Part shown: in pieces, positions 35,131 through 43,569 of the stretch | Layout: each line of letters opens with the position of its first letter | How positions within the stretch are numbered: position 1 is the stretch's first letter | Assembly (NCBI RefSeq): GCF_000425065.1 | Contig: NZ_AULB01000032.1 | Coordinates: 1 to 64,000 of the forward strand | Direction of reading: 5' to 3' | Length of the DNA: 64,000 bases | DNA from: Actinomadura rifamycini DSM 43936 | GTDB taxonomy: Bacteria; Actinomycetota; Actinomycetes; Streptosporangiales; Streptosporangiaceae | Notes under the pieces: model-generated | What the model saw: the letters and a program-made list of their open reading frames with translations, nothing else | Told to the model about the DNA's origin: nothing | The model's database searches: none | Program-made: the position numbers and the translations under genes

Positions 35131-35891
35131 GGGCCCATCCAGGCGGTCAGCGTCACCAGGGACGCGGCGAGCGGCAGGGCGGCGGCGGCCGTCCACTGCC
35201 GGGGCGTCGCGCCGATGTCGTGCAGCACCGGCATGCGGCCGTCGTACCCGCGGCTCACCATCGCCAGGTGCACGCGCTCGCCGCGCTCGTACGAGCGCAG
35301 GAACAGCGCGCCCAGCGACTTGGCGAGGACGCCCGTGGCGCGGACGCCGCGCGCCTCGAACCCGCGGGACGCGCGCGCCGTCCGCATCCGGCCGAGTTCG
35401 GCGGCCACGACGTCGGCGTACCGCAGCATGAACCCGGCGATCTGCACGATGAGGCGCGGCACGCGGAGCCGCTCGAGGCCGAGCAGCAGCATGCGCGGCT
35501 CGGTGGTGGCGGCCAGCAGGACGGACGCGACCACGCCGAGGGTGCCCTTCGCGAGGATGTTCCACGCGCCCCACAGCCCGTCCCCGCTCAGCCGCAGCCC
35601 GAGCACCGCGACCTTCTCGCCGTCCGCGACGAACGGCAGGAGCAGCGCGAACGCGACGAACGGCACCTCGATGACGACGCGCCGCGCGACCGTCCCGAAC
35701 GGCACCCGGGCGGCGAGCGCGACCGCCGCGAGCAGCAGCGCGTACCCGCCGAACGCCCACATCCGCTCGCGCGGCGTCGCCACGGCCAGCAGGACGAACG
35801 CCAGGACCGCGACGAGCTTGCAGTGCGGCGGCAGCCGGTGCACCGGCGAGTCGCCCGGCAGGTACAGCCGGTGCGCGTGGCCCGCGCCCAC
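35127..35891 (-). CDS. nikQ: ECF transporter transmembrane protein (NikQ/CbiQ)
   Basis: 254 aa with five to six membrane helices. The two EcfT coupling motifs that contact the ATPase are present: ARASRGFEARG near residue 165 and MVSRGYDGRMP near 212. HRLYLPGDSPVHRLPPHCK at the start is typical of CbiQ. Its GTG overlaps the stop of the PDGLE-domain gene by one base (TAGTG). Confidence 0.9.
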   Translation of the reverse strand: MGAGHAHRLYLPGDSPVHRLPPHCKLVAVLAFVLLAVATPRERMWAFGGYALLLAAVALAARVPFGTVARRVVIEVPFVAFALLLPFVADGEKVAVLGLRLSGDGLWGAWNILAKGTLGVVASVLLAATTEPRMLLLGLERLRVPRLIVQIAGFMLRYADVVAAELGRMRTARASRGFEARGVRATGVLAKSLGALFLRSYERGERVHLAMVSRGYDGRMPVLHDIGATPRQWTAAAALPLAASLVTLTAWMGP

Positions 35892-36238
35892 TAGTCCGTC
35901 CGGGCCGCGGTCCCGGCCCCCGCGCCGGGCTCCGCGGCAGGTTCGCCGCCGCCGCGCCGCCGGATCGCCCAGAACAGCCCGCCGCCCGCCGCGAGGGTGA
36001 GGCCGACGCCGATCAGCCCGGCGAGCCCGCCGGACAGCCGCCCGTCGTCGACGCCCTCGACGCCGTAGTCGCCGAGCGGGGAGCCGGCCAGCGCGTGCTC
36101 CTCCTCCTGTGCGGCGATGCCCTTGTCCGCCGCGACCTTCTCCAGGCCGTCGGGGCTGGAGCTGGCGTAGTGGCTGACGATCCCGGCCAGGACCAGCGAC
36201 ACGATCAGGAACCCGGCGAAGAAGTACTTGGTCCGCAC
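35891..36238 (-). CDS. PDGLE-domain component of the nickel/cobalt transporter (NikN/CbiN-like)
   Basis: 115 aa. An N-terminal helix (YFFAGFLIVSLVLAGIVSHYA) is followed by the diagnostic SSPDGLEKVAADKG, then LAGSPLGDYGVEG and a second helix (GGLAGLIGVGLTLAAGGGLF). PDGLE proteins are the small accessory subunits of ECF Ni/Co importers and partner with the M protein. The GTG has GGGGAG upstream. It lies 11 bp after nikM. Confidence 0.9.
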   Translation of the reverse strand: MRTKYFFAGFLIVSLVLAGIVSHYASSSPDGLEKVAADKGIAAQEEEHALAGSPLGDYGVEGVDDGRLSGGLAGLIGVGLTLAAGGGLFWAIRRRGGGEPAAEPGAGAGTAARTD

Positions 36239-36249
36239 GGCTCTCCCCC

Positions 36250-36963
36250 TCACGCCTGCGACGGCTCGGCTTGGTCGGCGCCGCCCGCGCCCCGCACGCG
36301 CAGTTCCGGCGGTCTGCGCAGGTCTCGGGCGCCGTGCACCAGGTCGGGCCGGACGGCGAGGACGCTCGACACCGTCGCCGCCGTGATCAGCGCCTCGCCG
36401 ACGCCGATGAGGACGTGCACGCCGACCATCGCGCCCGCGACCGTCCCGATCGGGACGTCGGTCGTGCCGCCCAGCGCGTACAGCGCGGTGAACGCGACGG
36501 CCGACGCCGGCACCGACACCAGCGCCGCGGCGAACGCCGCCCCCGCCGCGGCCGGGCGCGTCTTCGGCAGGACCCGGACGAGCGCGCGGAACAGCGGGTA
36601 CGCGACCGCGACCGTGACCAGCGACATCGTCATGACGTTGGCGCCGAGCGCGGTGAGGCCGCCGTCGGCGAACAGCAGCGCCTGCAGCAGCAGGACGACC
36701 GCCACGCACAGGACGCCCGCCCACGGGCCGACGAGGATCGCGGCGAGCGCCCCGCCGAGCAGATGCCCGCTGGTCCCGGACGCGACCGGGAAGTTCAGCA
36801 TCTGCGCGGCGAAGACGAACGCCGCGGTGAGTCCCGCGAGCGGGGCCGTCCGGTCGTCGAGTTCGCGGGCGGCGCCGCGCAGCGCCAGCCCGACCCCGGC
36901 GACCGCGACGGCGCCCGCCGCGATCGAGACGGGCGCGTCGATGAATCCGTCCGGTGCGTGCAT
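36250..36963 (-). CDS. nikM: Nickel/cobalt substrate-binding membrane protein (NikM/CbiM)
   Basis: 237 aa with about seven helices. The N-terminus MHAPDGFIDAPV is the family's metal-binding start, where Met1 and His2 ligate Ni2+ or Co2+; this fixes the ATG at 36963. HLLGGALAAILVGPWAG near residue 65 is also typical. It is the first gene of nikM-PDGLE-nikQ-nikO. Only 89 bp separate it from the next gene upstream, too short for a cobalamin riboswitch, and a Nur-like operator occupies that gap. Confidence 0.92.
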   Translation of the reverse strand: MHAPDGFIDAPVSIAAGAVAVAGVGLALRGAARELDDRTAPLAGLTAAFVFAAQMLNFPVASGTSGHLLGGALAAILVGPWAGVLCVAVVLLLQALLFADGGLTALGANVMTMSLVTVAVAYPLFRALVRVLPKTRPAAAGAAFAAALVSVPASAVAFTALYALGGTTDVPIGTVAGAMVGVHVLIGVGEALITAATVSSVLAVRPDLVHGARDLRRPPELRVRGAGGADQAEPSQA

Positions 36964-37019
36964 CCCTCACCGCCCTGCCGTTGGCGACCACAGCAGGGAC
37001 AGTGTGCGGCGCGACGGTT

Positions 37020-37044
37020 GCAGTTGCAATAGCCTCGCAACTGC
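37020..37044 (-). promoter_or_regulatory. Nur (nickel uptake regulator) box ahead of nikM
   Basis: Inside 37020-37044, TTGCAA-TAGCC-TCGCAA (37024-37040) matches the Streptomyces Nur consensus as I recall it (tTGCaa-N5-ttGCAA) at all but one position. It is embedded in a longer perfect inverted repeat, GCAGTTGC (37020-37027) and GCAACTGC (37037-37044). It lies about 57-81 bp upstream of the nikM ATG. Nur with bound nickel would repress the importer. Confidence 0.72.
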
Positions 37045-37052
37045 GGACCGTG

Positions 37053-37667
37053 TCACTCGAAGGACGGGTCCTCGGTCCGGGTCCGCTTGAGCTCGAAGAA
37101 GCCCGGGGTGCTCGCCACGGCCACCACGCCGTCGAACAGCTTCACCGCGTCCTCGCCGCGCGGGATCGGCGTCACCACCGGGCCGAAGAACGCGCTGCCC
37201 TCGACCTCGATGACCGGGGTGCCCACCTCCTGGCCGACGCGGTCGATGCCGTCCCGGTGGGACGCGCGCAGCGCCTCGTCGTACTGCGCGGAGTCGGCGG
37301 CCTCGGCGAGGGACGGGTCGAGCCCGGCGGCGGTCAGGGCCTCCGCCAGGACCTCCGGCCCGAACTCGCGCTTGTCGTGGTGGCGGCGCGTCCCCAGCTC
37401 GGTGTAGAGCCGGCCCAGGACCTCGGGGCCGTGCTTCTGCTCGGCGGCGATGCAGACCCGCACCGGGCCCCACGCCGTCTCGAGCATCTTCCGGTACTCC
37501 TCGGGGATGTCCTTGTCCTCGTTCAGGACGGCCAGGCTCATCACGTGCCAGCGCACGTCGATCGGGCGCAGCTTCTCGACCTCCAGGATCCAGCGGGAGG
37601 TGATCCACGCCCAGGGGCACAGCGGGTCGAACCAGAAGTCCACCGGGGTACGGGCTTCCTGCGTCAT
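37053..37667 (-). CDS. DsbA-family oxidoreductase, Rv2466c (mycothiol-dependent nitroreductase) type
   Basis: 204 aa, full length for the family. FWFDPLCPWAWITSRWIL at residues ~11-28 carries the active site, AWGPVRVCIAAEQ is near 65 and FELKRTRTEDPSFE is at the end. Rv2466c, as I recall it, has CPWC and uses mycothiol. Here the second Cys is Ala (CPWA), so only a monothiol mechanism is possible. It is next to pepN in the same arrangement as Rv2466c/Rv2467. The ATG has GGAGGAG upstream. Confidence 0.88.
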   Translation of the reverse strand: MTQEARTPVDFWFDPLCPWAWITSRWILEVEKLRPIDVRWHVMSLAVLNEDKDIPEEYRKMLETAWGPVRVCIAAEQKHGPEVLGRLYTELGTRRHHDKREFGPEVLAEALTAAGLDPSLAEAADSAQYDEALRASHRDGIDRVGQEVGTPVIEVEGSAFFGPVVTPIPRGEDAVKLFDGVVAVASTPGFFELKRTRTEDPSFE

Positions 37668-37838
37668 GTACGTCTCCTCCTAGTCCGGATTACAAGAGCG
37701 ACAACTCATCCCCGGCCGTCCGCATTTCCCCGGGATGGGGCGGGCCGGAATTCCGTGCGGAGGACCTGTCTCCCGACGGGTCGGCCGCCCTGTTGGTAGA
37801 CATGAGGGATCAAGCCATAAGCCGACCGAGGAGTTCAT

Positions 37839-40376
37839 GTGGCAGGCAACCTCACGCGCGACGAGGCGCGGGAACGGGCACGGCTGCTCACCGTCGAGTC
37901 CTACGCGGTCGAACTGGACCTCACGACCGGTGAGGAGCGGTTCGGTTCCACGACCGTGATCAGGTTCGGGAGCGCCGAGCCGGGGGCGTCCACGTTCGTC
38001 GACCTGCACGGCGCGGTCGTGCGGGAGGCCACGCTGAACGGCACCGCGCTGGACCCCGCGTCCTACGACGCGGAGAAGGGCCGCCTCCCCCTGCCCGGCC
38101 TGGCCGCCGAGAACGAGCTCCGCGTCGTCGCCGACTGCGCCTACTCCCGGTCGGGCGAGGGCCTGCACCGGTTCGTGGACCCCGTGGACGGCGGCGTCTA
38201 CCTGTACTCGCAGTTCGAGACGGCCGACGCGCACCGCATGTACACCTGCTTCGACCAGCCCGACCTCAAGGCGACGTTCGAGTTCGCGGTGCGCGCCCCC
38301 GAGGACTGGGAGGTCGTCACCAACGAGGCGGCGGAGAAGCGGGAGGGCGGCGTCTGGCACTTCATGCCGACGCCGCAGATCTCGACCTACATCACCGCGC
38401 TGATCGCCGGGCCGTACCACGTGGTGCGGGACGAGTACCGGCGCGAGGACGGCACCGTCGTCCCGCTCGGCGTGTACTGCCGGGCGTCGCTGGCCGAGCA
38501 CCTGGACGCCCCCGCGATCGTCGACGTCACCCGGCAGGGGTTCGCGTACTTCGAGAAGGTCTTCGGGCGCCCGTACCCGTTCGCGAAGTACGACCAGCTG
38601 TTCGTGCCCGAGTTCAACGCGGGCGCGATGGAGAACGCGGGCGCCGTGACCTTCCTGGAGGACTACGTCTTCCGGTCGCGGGTCACCGACGCGGCCTACG
38701 AGCGGCGCGCCGAGACGATCCTGCACGAGATGGCGCACATGTGGTTCGGCGACCTGGTCACCATGCGCTGGTGGGACGACCTGTGGCTGAACGAGTCGTT
38801 CGCGACGTACATGAGCGTGCTGTGCCAGTCGGAGGCCACGAAGTGGACGACGTCGTGGACGTCGTTCGCGAACCTGATGAAGGCGTGGGCGTACCGGCAG
38901 GACCAGCTCCCGTCCACGCACCCGATCTCCGCCGACATCCCCGACATCCGGGCCGTCGAGGTGAACTTCGACGGCATCACGTACGCGAAGGGCGCGAGCG
39001 TCCTGAAGCAGCTCGTCGCCTATGTCGGCCGCGACAACTTCCTCGAGGGCGTCCGCCGCTACTTCGACCGGCACGCGTGGGGCAACACGGTCCTCACCGA
39101 CCTGCTGGGCGCGCTGGAGGAGACGTCCGGGCGCAGCGACCTCGGCGCCTGGTCGAAGGAGTGGCTGGAGACCGCCGGCGTCAACACGCTGCGGCCGCGC
39201 TACGAGGTCGACGGCGACGGGAAGTTCACGTCGTTCGCCGTCCTGCAGGAGGCCAAGCCCGACTACCCGACGCTGCGGTCGCACCGCGTCGCGATCGGCC
39301 TGTACGACCGGACGCCCGAGGGCATCGTCCGCCGCGAGCGCGTCGAGCTCGACGTCGTCGGGGCGCGCACCGAGGTGCCGCAGCTCGTCGGGCACGAGCG
39401 GCCCGACCTCGTGCTGGTCAACGACGACGACCTCACCTACGCGAAGGTGCGGCTCGACGACCGTTCGCTGAGCACCCTCATCGACGGGATCGGCGACATC
39501 AGGGAGGGCCTGCCGCGGGCGCTGTGCTGGTCGGCGGCGTGGGACATGACGCGCGACGCCGAGATGGCGACGCGCGACTACGTCCGGCTCGTCGCGAAGG
39601 GCGTCCGGGGCGTCACCGACATCTCGGTCACCCAGACGCTGCTGCGGCAGGCGCGCCTCGCCGTCCAGCAGTACGCCGACCCGGCGTGGCGGGACGAGGG
39701 CCTCACGCTCATGGCCGACGCGCTGTGGGAGCTGGCCCGCGAGGCCGAGGCCGGATCGGACTTCCAGCTCGCGTACGTCCAGGCGTTCGCCGGCTCCGCG
39801 ATCACCGACGCGCACCTGGCGTCCGTCCGGGGCCTGCTGGACGGGTCGGAGAAGCTCGACGGCCTCACCGTCGACACCGACCTGCGCTGGACGCTGCTGC
39901 GCCGCCTCGTCGTCACCGGCAGGGCCGGGCAGGAGGAGATCGACGCCGAGCACGGGCGGGACCGGACGGCGGCGGGCGAGCGGCACGCCGCCGCCTGCGC
40001 GGCCGCGATCCCGACCGCCGAGGCCAAGGCCGCCGCGTGGGAGCGGATCGTGTCCGGCGACCTGCCGAACGCCGTGTACCGCGCGACGCTCGGCGGGTTC
40101 GTCGAGCCCGACCAGGCCGAGCTGCTCGTCCCGTACGCCGACCGGTACTTCGCCGAGATCGGCCGCATCTGGAAGGAGTGGAGCAGCGACATGTCGCAGA
40201 CATTCGCCGAGAGCGCCTACCCCTTCCTGGTGATCGAGCAGTCCACGATCGACCGCACCGAGGCGTACATCGAGGAGAACACGCCCCCGGCGGCGCTCGT
40301 CCGGCTGCTGTCCGAGGGACGCGACGGGGTCGCGCGTGCGCTGCGGGCGCGCGCGCAGGACGCCTCGGCGTCCTGA
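37839..40376 (+). CDS. pepN: Aminopeptidase N (M1 zinc metallopeptidase)
   Basis: 845 aa. It removes N-terminal residues from peptides in the cytosol. The exopeptidase motif GAMENAG is near residue 265. The zinc site HEMAHMWFGD, with the third ligand Glu in WLNESFATYM, is near 300-325, and YAKGASVLKQL carries the transition-state Tyr. I take the GTG at 37839 (MAGNLTRDEA), with GAGGAG upstream; the ATG two bases earlier is in another frame. Confidence 0.95.
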   Translation: MAGNLTRDEARERARLLTVESYAVELDLTTGEERFGSTTVIRFGSAEPGASTFVDLHGAVVREATLNGTALDPASYDAEKGRLPLPGLAAENELRVVADCAYSRSGEGLHRFVDPVDGGVYLYSQFETADAHRMYTCFDQPDLKATFEFAVRAPEDWEVVTNEAAEKREGGVWHFMPTPQISTYITALIAGPYHVVRDEYRREDGTVVPLGVYCRASLAEHLDAPAIVDVTRQGFAYFEKVFGRPYPFAKYDQLFVPEFNAGAMENAGAVTFLEDYVFRSRVTDAAYERRAETILHEMAHMWFGDLVTMRWWDDLWLNESFATYMSVLCQSEATKWTTSWTSFANLMKAWAYRQDQLPSTHPISADIPDIRAVEVNFDGITYAKGASVLKQLVAYVGRDNFLEGVRRYFDRHAWGNTVLTDLLGALEETSGRSDLGAWSKEWLETAGVNTLRPRYEVDGDGKFTSFAVLQEAKPDYPTLRSHRVAIGLYDRTPEGIVRRERVELDVVGARTEVPQLVGHERPDLVLVNDDDLTYAKVRLDDRSLSTLIDGIGDIREGLPRALCWSAAWDMTRDAEMATRDYVRLVAKGVRGVTDISVTQTLLRQARLAVQQYADPAWRDEGLTLMADALWELAREAEAGSDFQLAYVQAFAGSAITDAHLASVRGLLDGSEKLDGLTVDTDLRWTLLRRLVVTGRAGQEEIDAEHGRDRTAAGERHAAACAAAIPTAEAKAAAWERIVSGDLPNAVYRATLGGFVEPDQAELLVPYADRYFAEIGRIWKEWSSDMSQTFAESAYPFLVIEQSTIDRTEAYIEENTPPAALVRLLSEGRDGVARALRARAQDASAS

Positions 40377-40384
40377 CGGCCCAT

Positions 40385-40416
40385 CCGTGGCCGTGCGGGT
40401 CCCCGCACGGCCACGG
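40385..40416 (+). terminator. Hairpin terminator after pepN
   Basis: CCGTGGCCGTGCGG (40385-40398) pairs perfectly with CCGCACGGCCACGG (40403-40416) around a 4-nt loop, 14 bp in all. No T-tract follows. It lies in the 72-bp gap before the next same-strand gene. Confidence 0.7.
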
Positions 40417-40448
40417 CCCCCCCGAACGACAAGAGAGGAACCGGCGGG

Positions 40449-41447
40449 ATGGAGACCGCAGGGGACGTCCTGACCGCCCTGGCGCGCCGGTACGCGTTCG
40501 GCGACCTGGAGGCGCTGCTGGACGCGGGCACGCTCGCCGCCGACGGCCGCACCCGCGAGGTGGCGGCGCTGTGCGCGTTCGGGCAGCGCGTCCTCGACCT
40601 GGACGCCGAGGACTTCGGGATGCCCGAGGCCGCCGGGGACGTCCCGCCCGACCTGCTGGACCGGGCGCGCGCCAGCCGCATGCCGCAGGCGCCCCGGGAG
40701 CGGCCGCGCGGCGCCCTCGCGAGCCTGCGGCCCGCGTACGCGCTGCTGCTGGAGGTCATCGCGGTGCGCTGGCACCGCCGCGAGATGGCCGCGCTCGTCG
40801 CCGCCGTGCACATCGCCGGCGAGTACCTGGCGATGCTGGCGTGGGAGCCGGTGCTCGGCCACGCGGGCGACCCGGCGCTGCTCGCCGCCGCCGTCGGCGG
40901 CGAGGGCAGCCGGTGGGGCGTGCCGGTCGACCCGGACGCGCCGCGCGAGTGCGACCACACGCGGCCCGAGCGGTCCGCGTGCGAGCGGGCGCTGCGGGTC
41001 GCGACGATGCCGCCGCCGGGCTGGCGCGCCTACCTCGACCGGCAGCACAGCCAGGTCTCGTCCGCGCTCGGCGACTGCGCCGCCCGCTGCCGCACCCCCT
41101 GCACGGTCGTGACCCGGCTTGACGGCGCCGTCCGCGCCGGCCTCGCCGAACGCTGCGGGCTGGCGAACGACTTCGCCGACGGCGCCCTCGTGAAGCTGCG
41201 GCACGCCGCGCCCGTCGGGCACGGCTTCGGGGTGCCGTCGCCGGAGGAGGTCCAGGCGGCCTGGGACCGGGCCCGCACCTCGCTACGCCGCCGCCCGCTC
41301 GGGGCCGCCGCGATGGGCGCGGCCGACGACGACCCCTACCCGCTGCCCGGGCTGCCCGGGCTGTTCTCCGCGATCGCCGCGGCGCCGATCGTCCCGGACA
41401 CCCTGCTGCGCGACGTCACGGCGCGCATCACGGCGACCCTGGGCTGA
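40449..41447 (+). CDS. Unknown protein with a cysteine cluster
   Basis: 332 aa, mostly helical. Residues ~160-220 hold CDHTRPERSAC followed ~40 residues later by CAARCRTPC, which could bind a metal or form disulfides. A hydrophobic patch (AALVAAVHIAGEYLAML) near residue 115 may be buried. The start has AGAGGAA about 9 nt upstream. The C-terminus overlaps the end of malQ by 20 bp. No family is recognised. Confidence 0.65.
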   Translation: METAGDVLTALARRYAFGDLEALLDAGTLAADGRTREVAALCAFGQRVLDLDAEDFGMPEAAGDVPPDLLDRARASRMPQAPRERPRGALASLRPAYALLLEVIAVRWHRREMAALVAAVHIAGEYLAMLAWEPVLGHAGDPALLAAAVGGEGSRWGVPVDPDAPRECDHTRPERSACERALRVATMPPPGWRAYLDRQHSQVSSALGDCAARCRTPCTVVTRLDGAVRAGLAERCGLANDFADGALVKLRHAAPVGHGFGVPSPEEVQAAWDRARTSLRRRPLGAAAMGAADDDPYPLPGLPGLFSAIAAAPIVPDTLLRDVTARITATLG

Positions 41448-43518
41448 CCCCGCCGGCGGGCCGCGCGCCCGCCGGCGGCCGCACCGGGTCGACGGACGGC
41501 AGCGGGCGGGACGGCAGGTCGTCGAGCAGGACGGGCCGCCCGTCCGCGCCGGCCAGCGGGACCCGCCAGTTCGGGTACTCGTCGACCGTGCCCGGCTGGT
41601 TCTGGGTGCGGCGCTCCCCGACGGCGTCGGCGAGCGAGACGCCGACGAGCCGGGCGGGCGTGCGGGCGAGGAAGCCGTGCAGCGCCGCGACGACCTCCTC
41701 GTCGTGGTCGCCGGACCCTTCGGCCAGCGCCCGCAGGACCGTCTCGGGCGGCGGGGACAGCAGCCCCTCGGCGTGCAGCAGCGCGAGCCAGTCGGCGAGC
41801 CGCGCGCGGTGCTCGTCCTCCTCCTCGGCGCGGGGGCGGGCGAGCAGGCCGAGCCGGTCGCGCAGGTCGATGTGGTCGCCGTGCAGGAACCCGGTGACCG
41901 GCGGCATGTCGTGCGTCCCGACCGTCGCCAGCGACGGCTCCCGCCAGCGCCGCGCCGGCTTCGGCCGGCCCCGGTCGTCCCGCTCGAACCACAGCAGCGA
42001 CGTCCCGAGGACGCCGTGCGCGGCGAGCGCCTCCCGCACCTCCGGCTCGACCGTCCCGAGGTCCTCGCCGACCACGACGGCGCCCGCCCGCTCGGCCTCC
42101 CAGGCGAGGCAGCCGAGCAGCGCGTCCCGGTCGTAGCGGACGTACGTGCCGTCGGCCGCCGAGCCGCCCTCGGGCACCCACCACAGCCGCGACACCTGCA
42201 TGGCGTGGTCGAGGCGCAGCCCGCCGCCGTGCCGGAACGCCGCCGCGAGCATGTCCCGGAACGGCGCGTAGGCGGTCTCGGCGAGGCGGCGCGGGTGCCA
42301 CGGCGGCTGCCCCCAGTCCTGCCCGCGCTGGTTGAACTCGTCGGGCGGCGCGCCGACGCTCATGCCGGGCGCGAACAGGTCCCGGTACATCCAGCCGTCG
42401 GCGCCGCCGTGCGCGACGCCCACCGCCAGGTCGTGCACGATCCCGATCGGCATGCCGGCGTCCCGCGCCGCCGCCTGCGCCGCCGCGAGCTGCCCGTCCA
42501 GGCGCCACTGCAGCCACGCGTGGAACTCGACGCGGGCGGCGAGCCGCGCGGCCTCGGCGGCGACGGCCCGGCTCCCGGCGTCGCGCAGCTCGGCGGGCCA
42601 GGCCCGCCAGTCCGGGCCGTGCTTCTCCGCGAGCGCCGACCAGGTCGCGAACATGGTGAGCGCGCCGCCCTCGCGGGCCCGGAACTCCGCGAACGCGCGC
42701 TGCTCGGCGGCGCCGCGCGGGAGCCGGTACAGCGACTCGAGCGCCTGCAGCTTCGCCGCCCAGGCCGCGCTCCGATCGATGGGCCGGTCGATGGCCGCGG
42801 CGCCGTCCGGGCGCAGCGGCGCGCCGAGCGCGTCCAGCCGCTCCCGGTCGGCGGCGGGCAGCGCGGCGTACTCGGGGAGGTCCTCGACGCGCAGGTAGAG
42901 CGGCGCGGCGAAGCGGCGGCTCATCGGCGAGTAGGGCGACGGGCCGACCGGCGGGACCGTCTCGGTCGCGTGCAGCGGGTTGATGAGCAGGAACCCCGCG
43001 CCGAGGTCGCGGGCGCTCCAGGACGCGAGGTCGGCGAGGTCGTGCAGGTCGCCGACCCCCCACGACGCCCTCGACCGCACCGAGTACAGCTGCACGGTGA
43101 AGCCCCACGCCCGCTCGGGACGCGCGAGCGCGCTCGGGGCCATCAGGAAGGGGACGCTCTCGTGCCGCTCCCCCAGCCGCGCGTGCAGCCGGTGCCAGCC
43201 GAGCGGGACGTCGCCGTCGACCGGGACCTCGGTGCCGTCCGCGAGCTCGACGGCCAGGTCCGGACGGCCGGGCGGGCGCGGCGGGTCCGCGCCGCGGCGC
43301 GCGACGACGACCGGCGGGAGCAGCCGCGTCCGGTCCCGCTCCCGCTCGCGCTCCAGCTCCTCCCGGACCGCCGCCGGGGACGACACGTCCGCGCCGAGCG
43401 CCGCGAGGACGGAGCCGAGGGTGCCGGGCGAGACGCCGGTCTCGCGCCCCCGCCAGTCGGTGTAGCGGGTCGCGACGCCGTACCGCCGCGCCAGCGCGGC
43501 GAGTTCCTCTTCCACCAC
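41428..43518 (-). CDS. malQ: 4-alpha-glucanotransferase (amylomaltase)
   Basis: 696 aa, the long actinobacterial form with an extra ~150-residue N-terminal region. GH77 motifs are GFTVQLYSVRS near residue 138, the nucleophile Asp in GLRLDHAMQVSRLWWVPE near 435, the acid Glu in VVGEDLGTVEPEV near 485 and GTHDMPPVTGF near 535. It transfers glucan chains during maltodextrin or glycogen metabolism. Start GTG 43518, with GTG 43515 as alternative. Confidence 0.94.
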   Translation of the reverse strand: MVEEELAALARRYGVATRYTDWRGRETGVSPGTLGSVLAALGADVSSPAAVREELERERERDRTRLLPPVVVARRGADPPRPPGRPDLAVELADGTEVPVDGDVPLGWHRLHARLGERHESVPFLMAPSALARPERAWGFTVQLYSVRSRASWGVGDLHDLADLASWSARDLGAGFLLINPLHATETVPPVGPSPYSPMSRRFAAPLYLRVEDLPEYAALPAADRERLDALGAPLRPDGAAAIDRPIDRSAAWAAKLQALESLYRLPRGAAEQRAFAEFRAREGGALTMFATWSALAEKHGPDWRAWPAELRDAGSRAVAAEAARLAARVEFHAWLQWRLDGQLAAAQAAARDAGMPIGIVHDLAVGVAHGGADGWMYRDLFAPGMSVGAPPDEFNQRGQDWGQPPWHPRRLAETAYAPFRDMLAAAFRHGGGLRLDHAMQVSRLWWVPEGGSAADGTYVRYDRDALLGCLAWEAERAGAVVVGEDLGTVEPEVREALAAHGVLGTSLLWFERDDRGRPKPARRWREPSLATVGTHDMPPVTGFLHGDHIDLRDRLGLLARPRAEEEDEHRARLADWLALLHAEGLLSPPPETVLRALAEGSGDHDEEVVAALHGFLARTPARLVGVSLADAVGERRTQNQPGTVDEYPNWRVPLAGADGRPVLLDDLPSRPLPSVDPVRPPAGARPAGGVSPGSP

Positions 43519-43569
43519 GCTGTACCACTGCCCCGTCCGCGCGGGCTCATCCGCCGCGCGCGCCCGGTC

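Noticed and set aside
36964..37052. Cobalamin riboswitch upstream of nikM
   Set aside because: Only 89 bp lie between nikM and the next gene, too short for the ~200-nt element; no B12-box-like sequence is seen.
37680..41222. A 1180-codon minus-strand frame opposite pepN
   Set aside because: Antisense to a complete M1 peptidase; composition is low-complexity and no domain is present.
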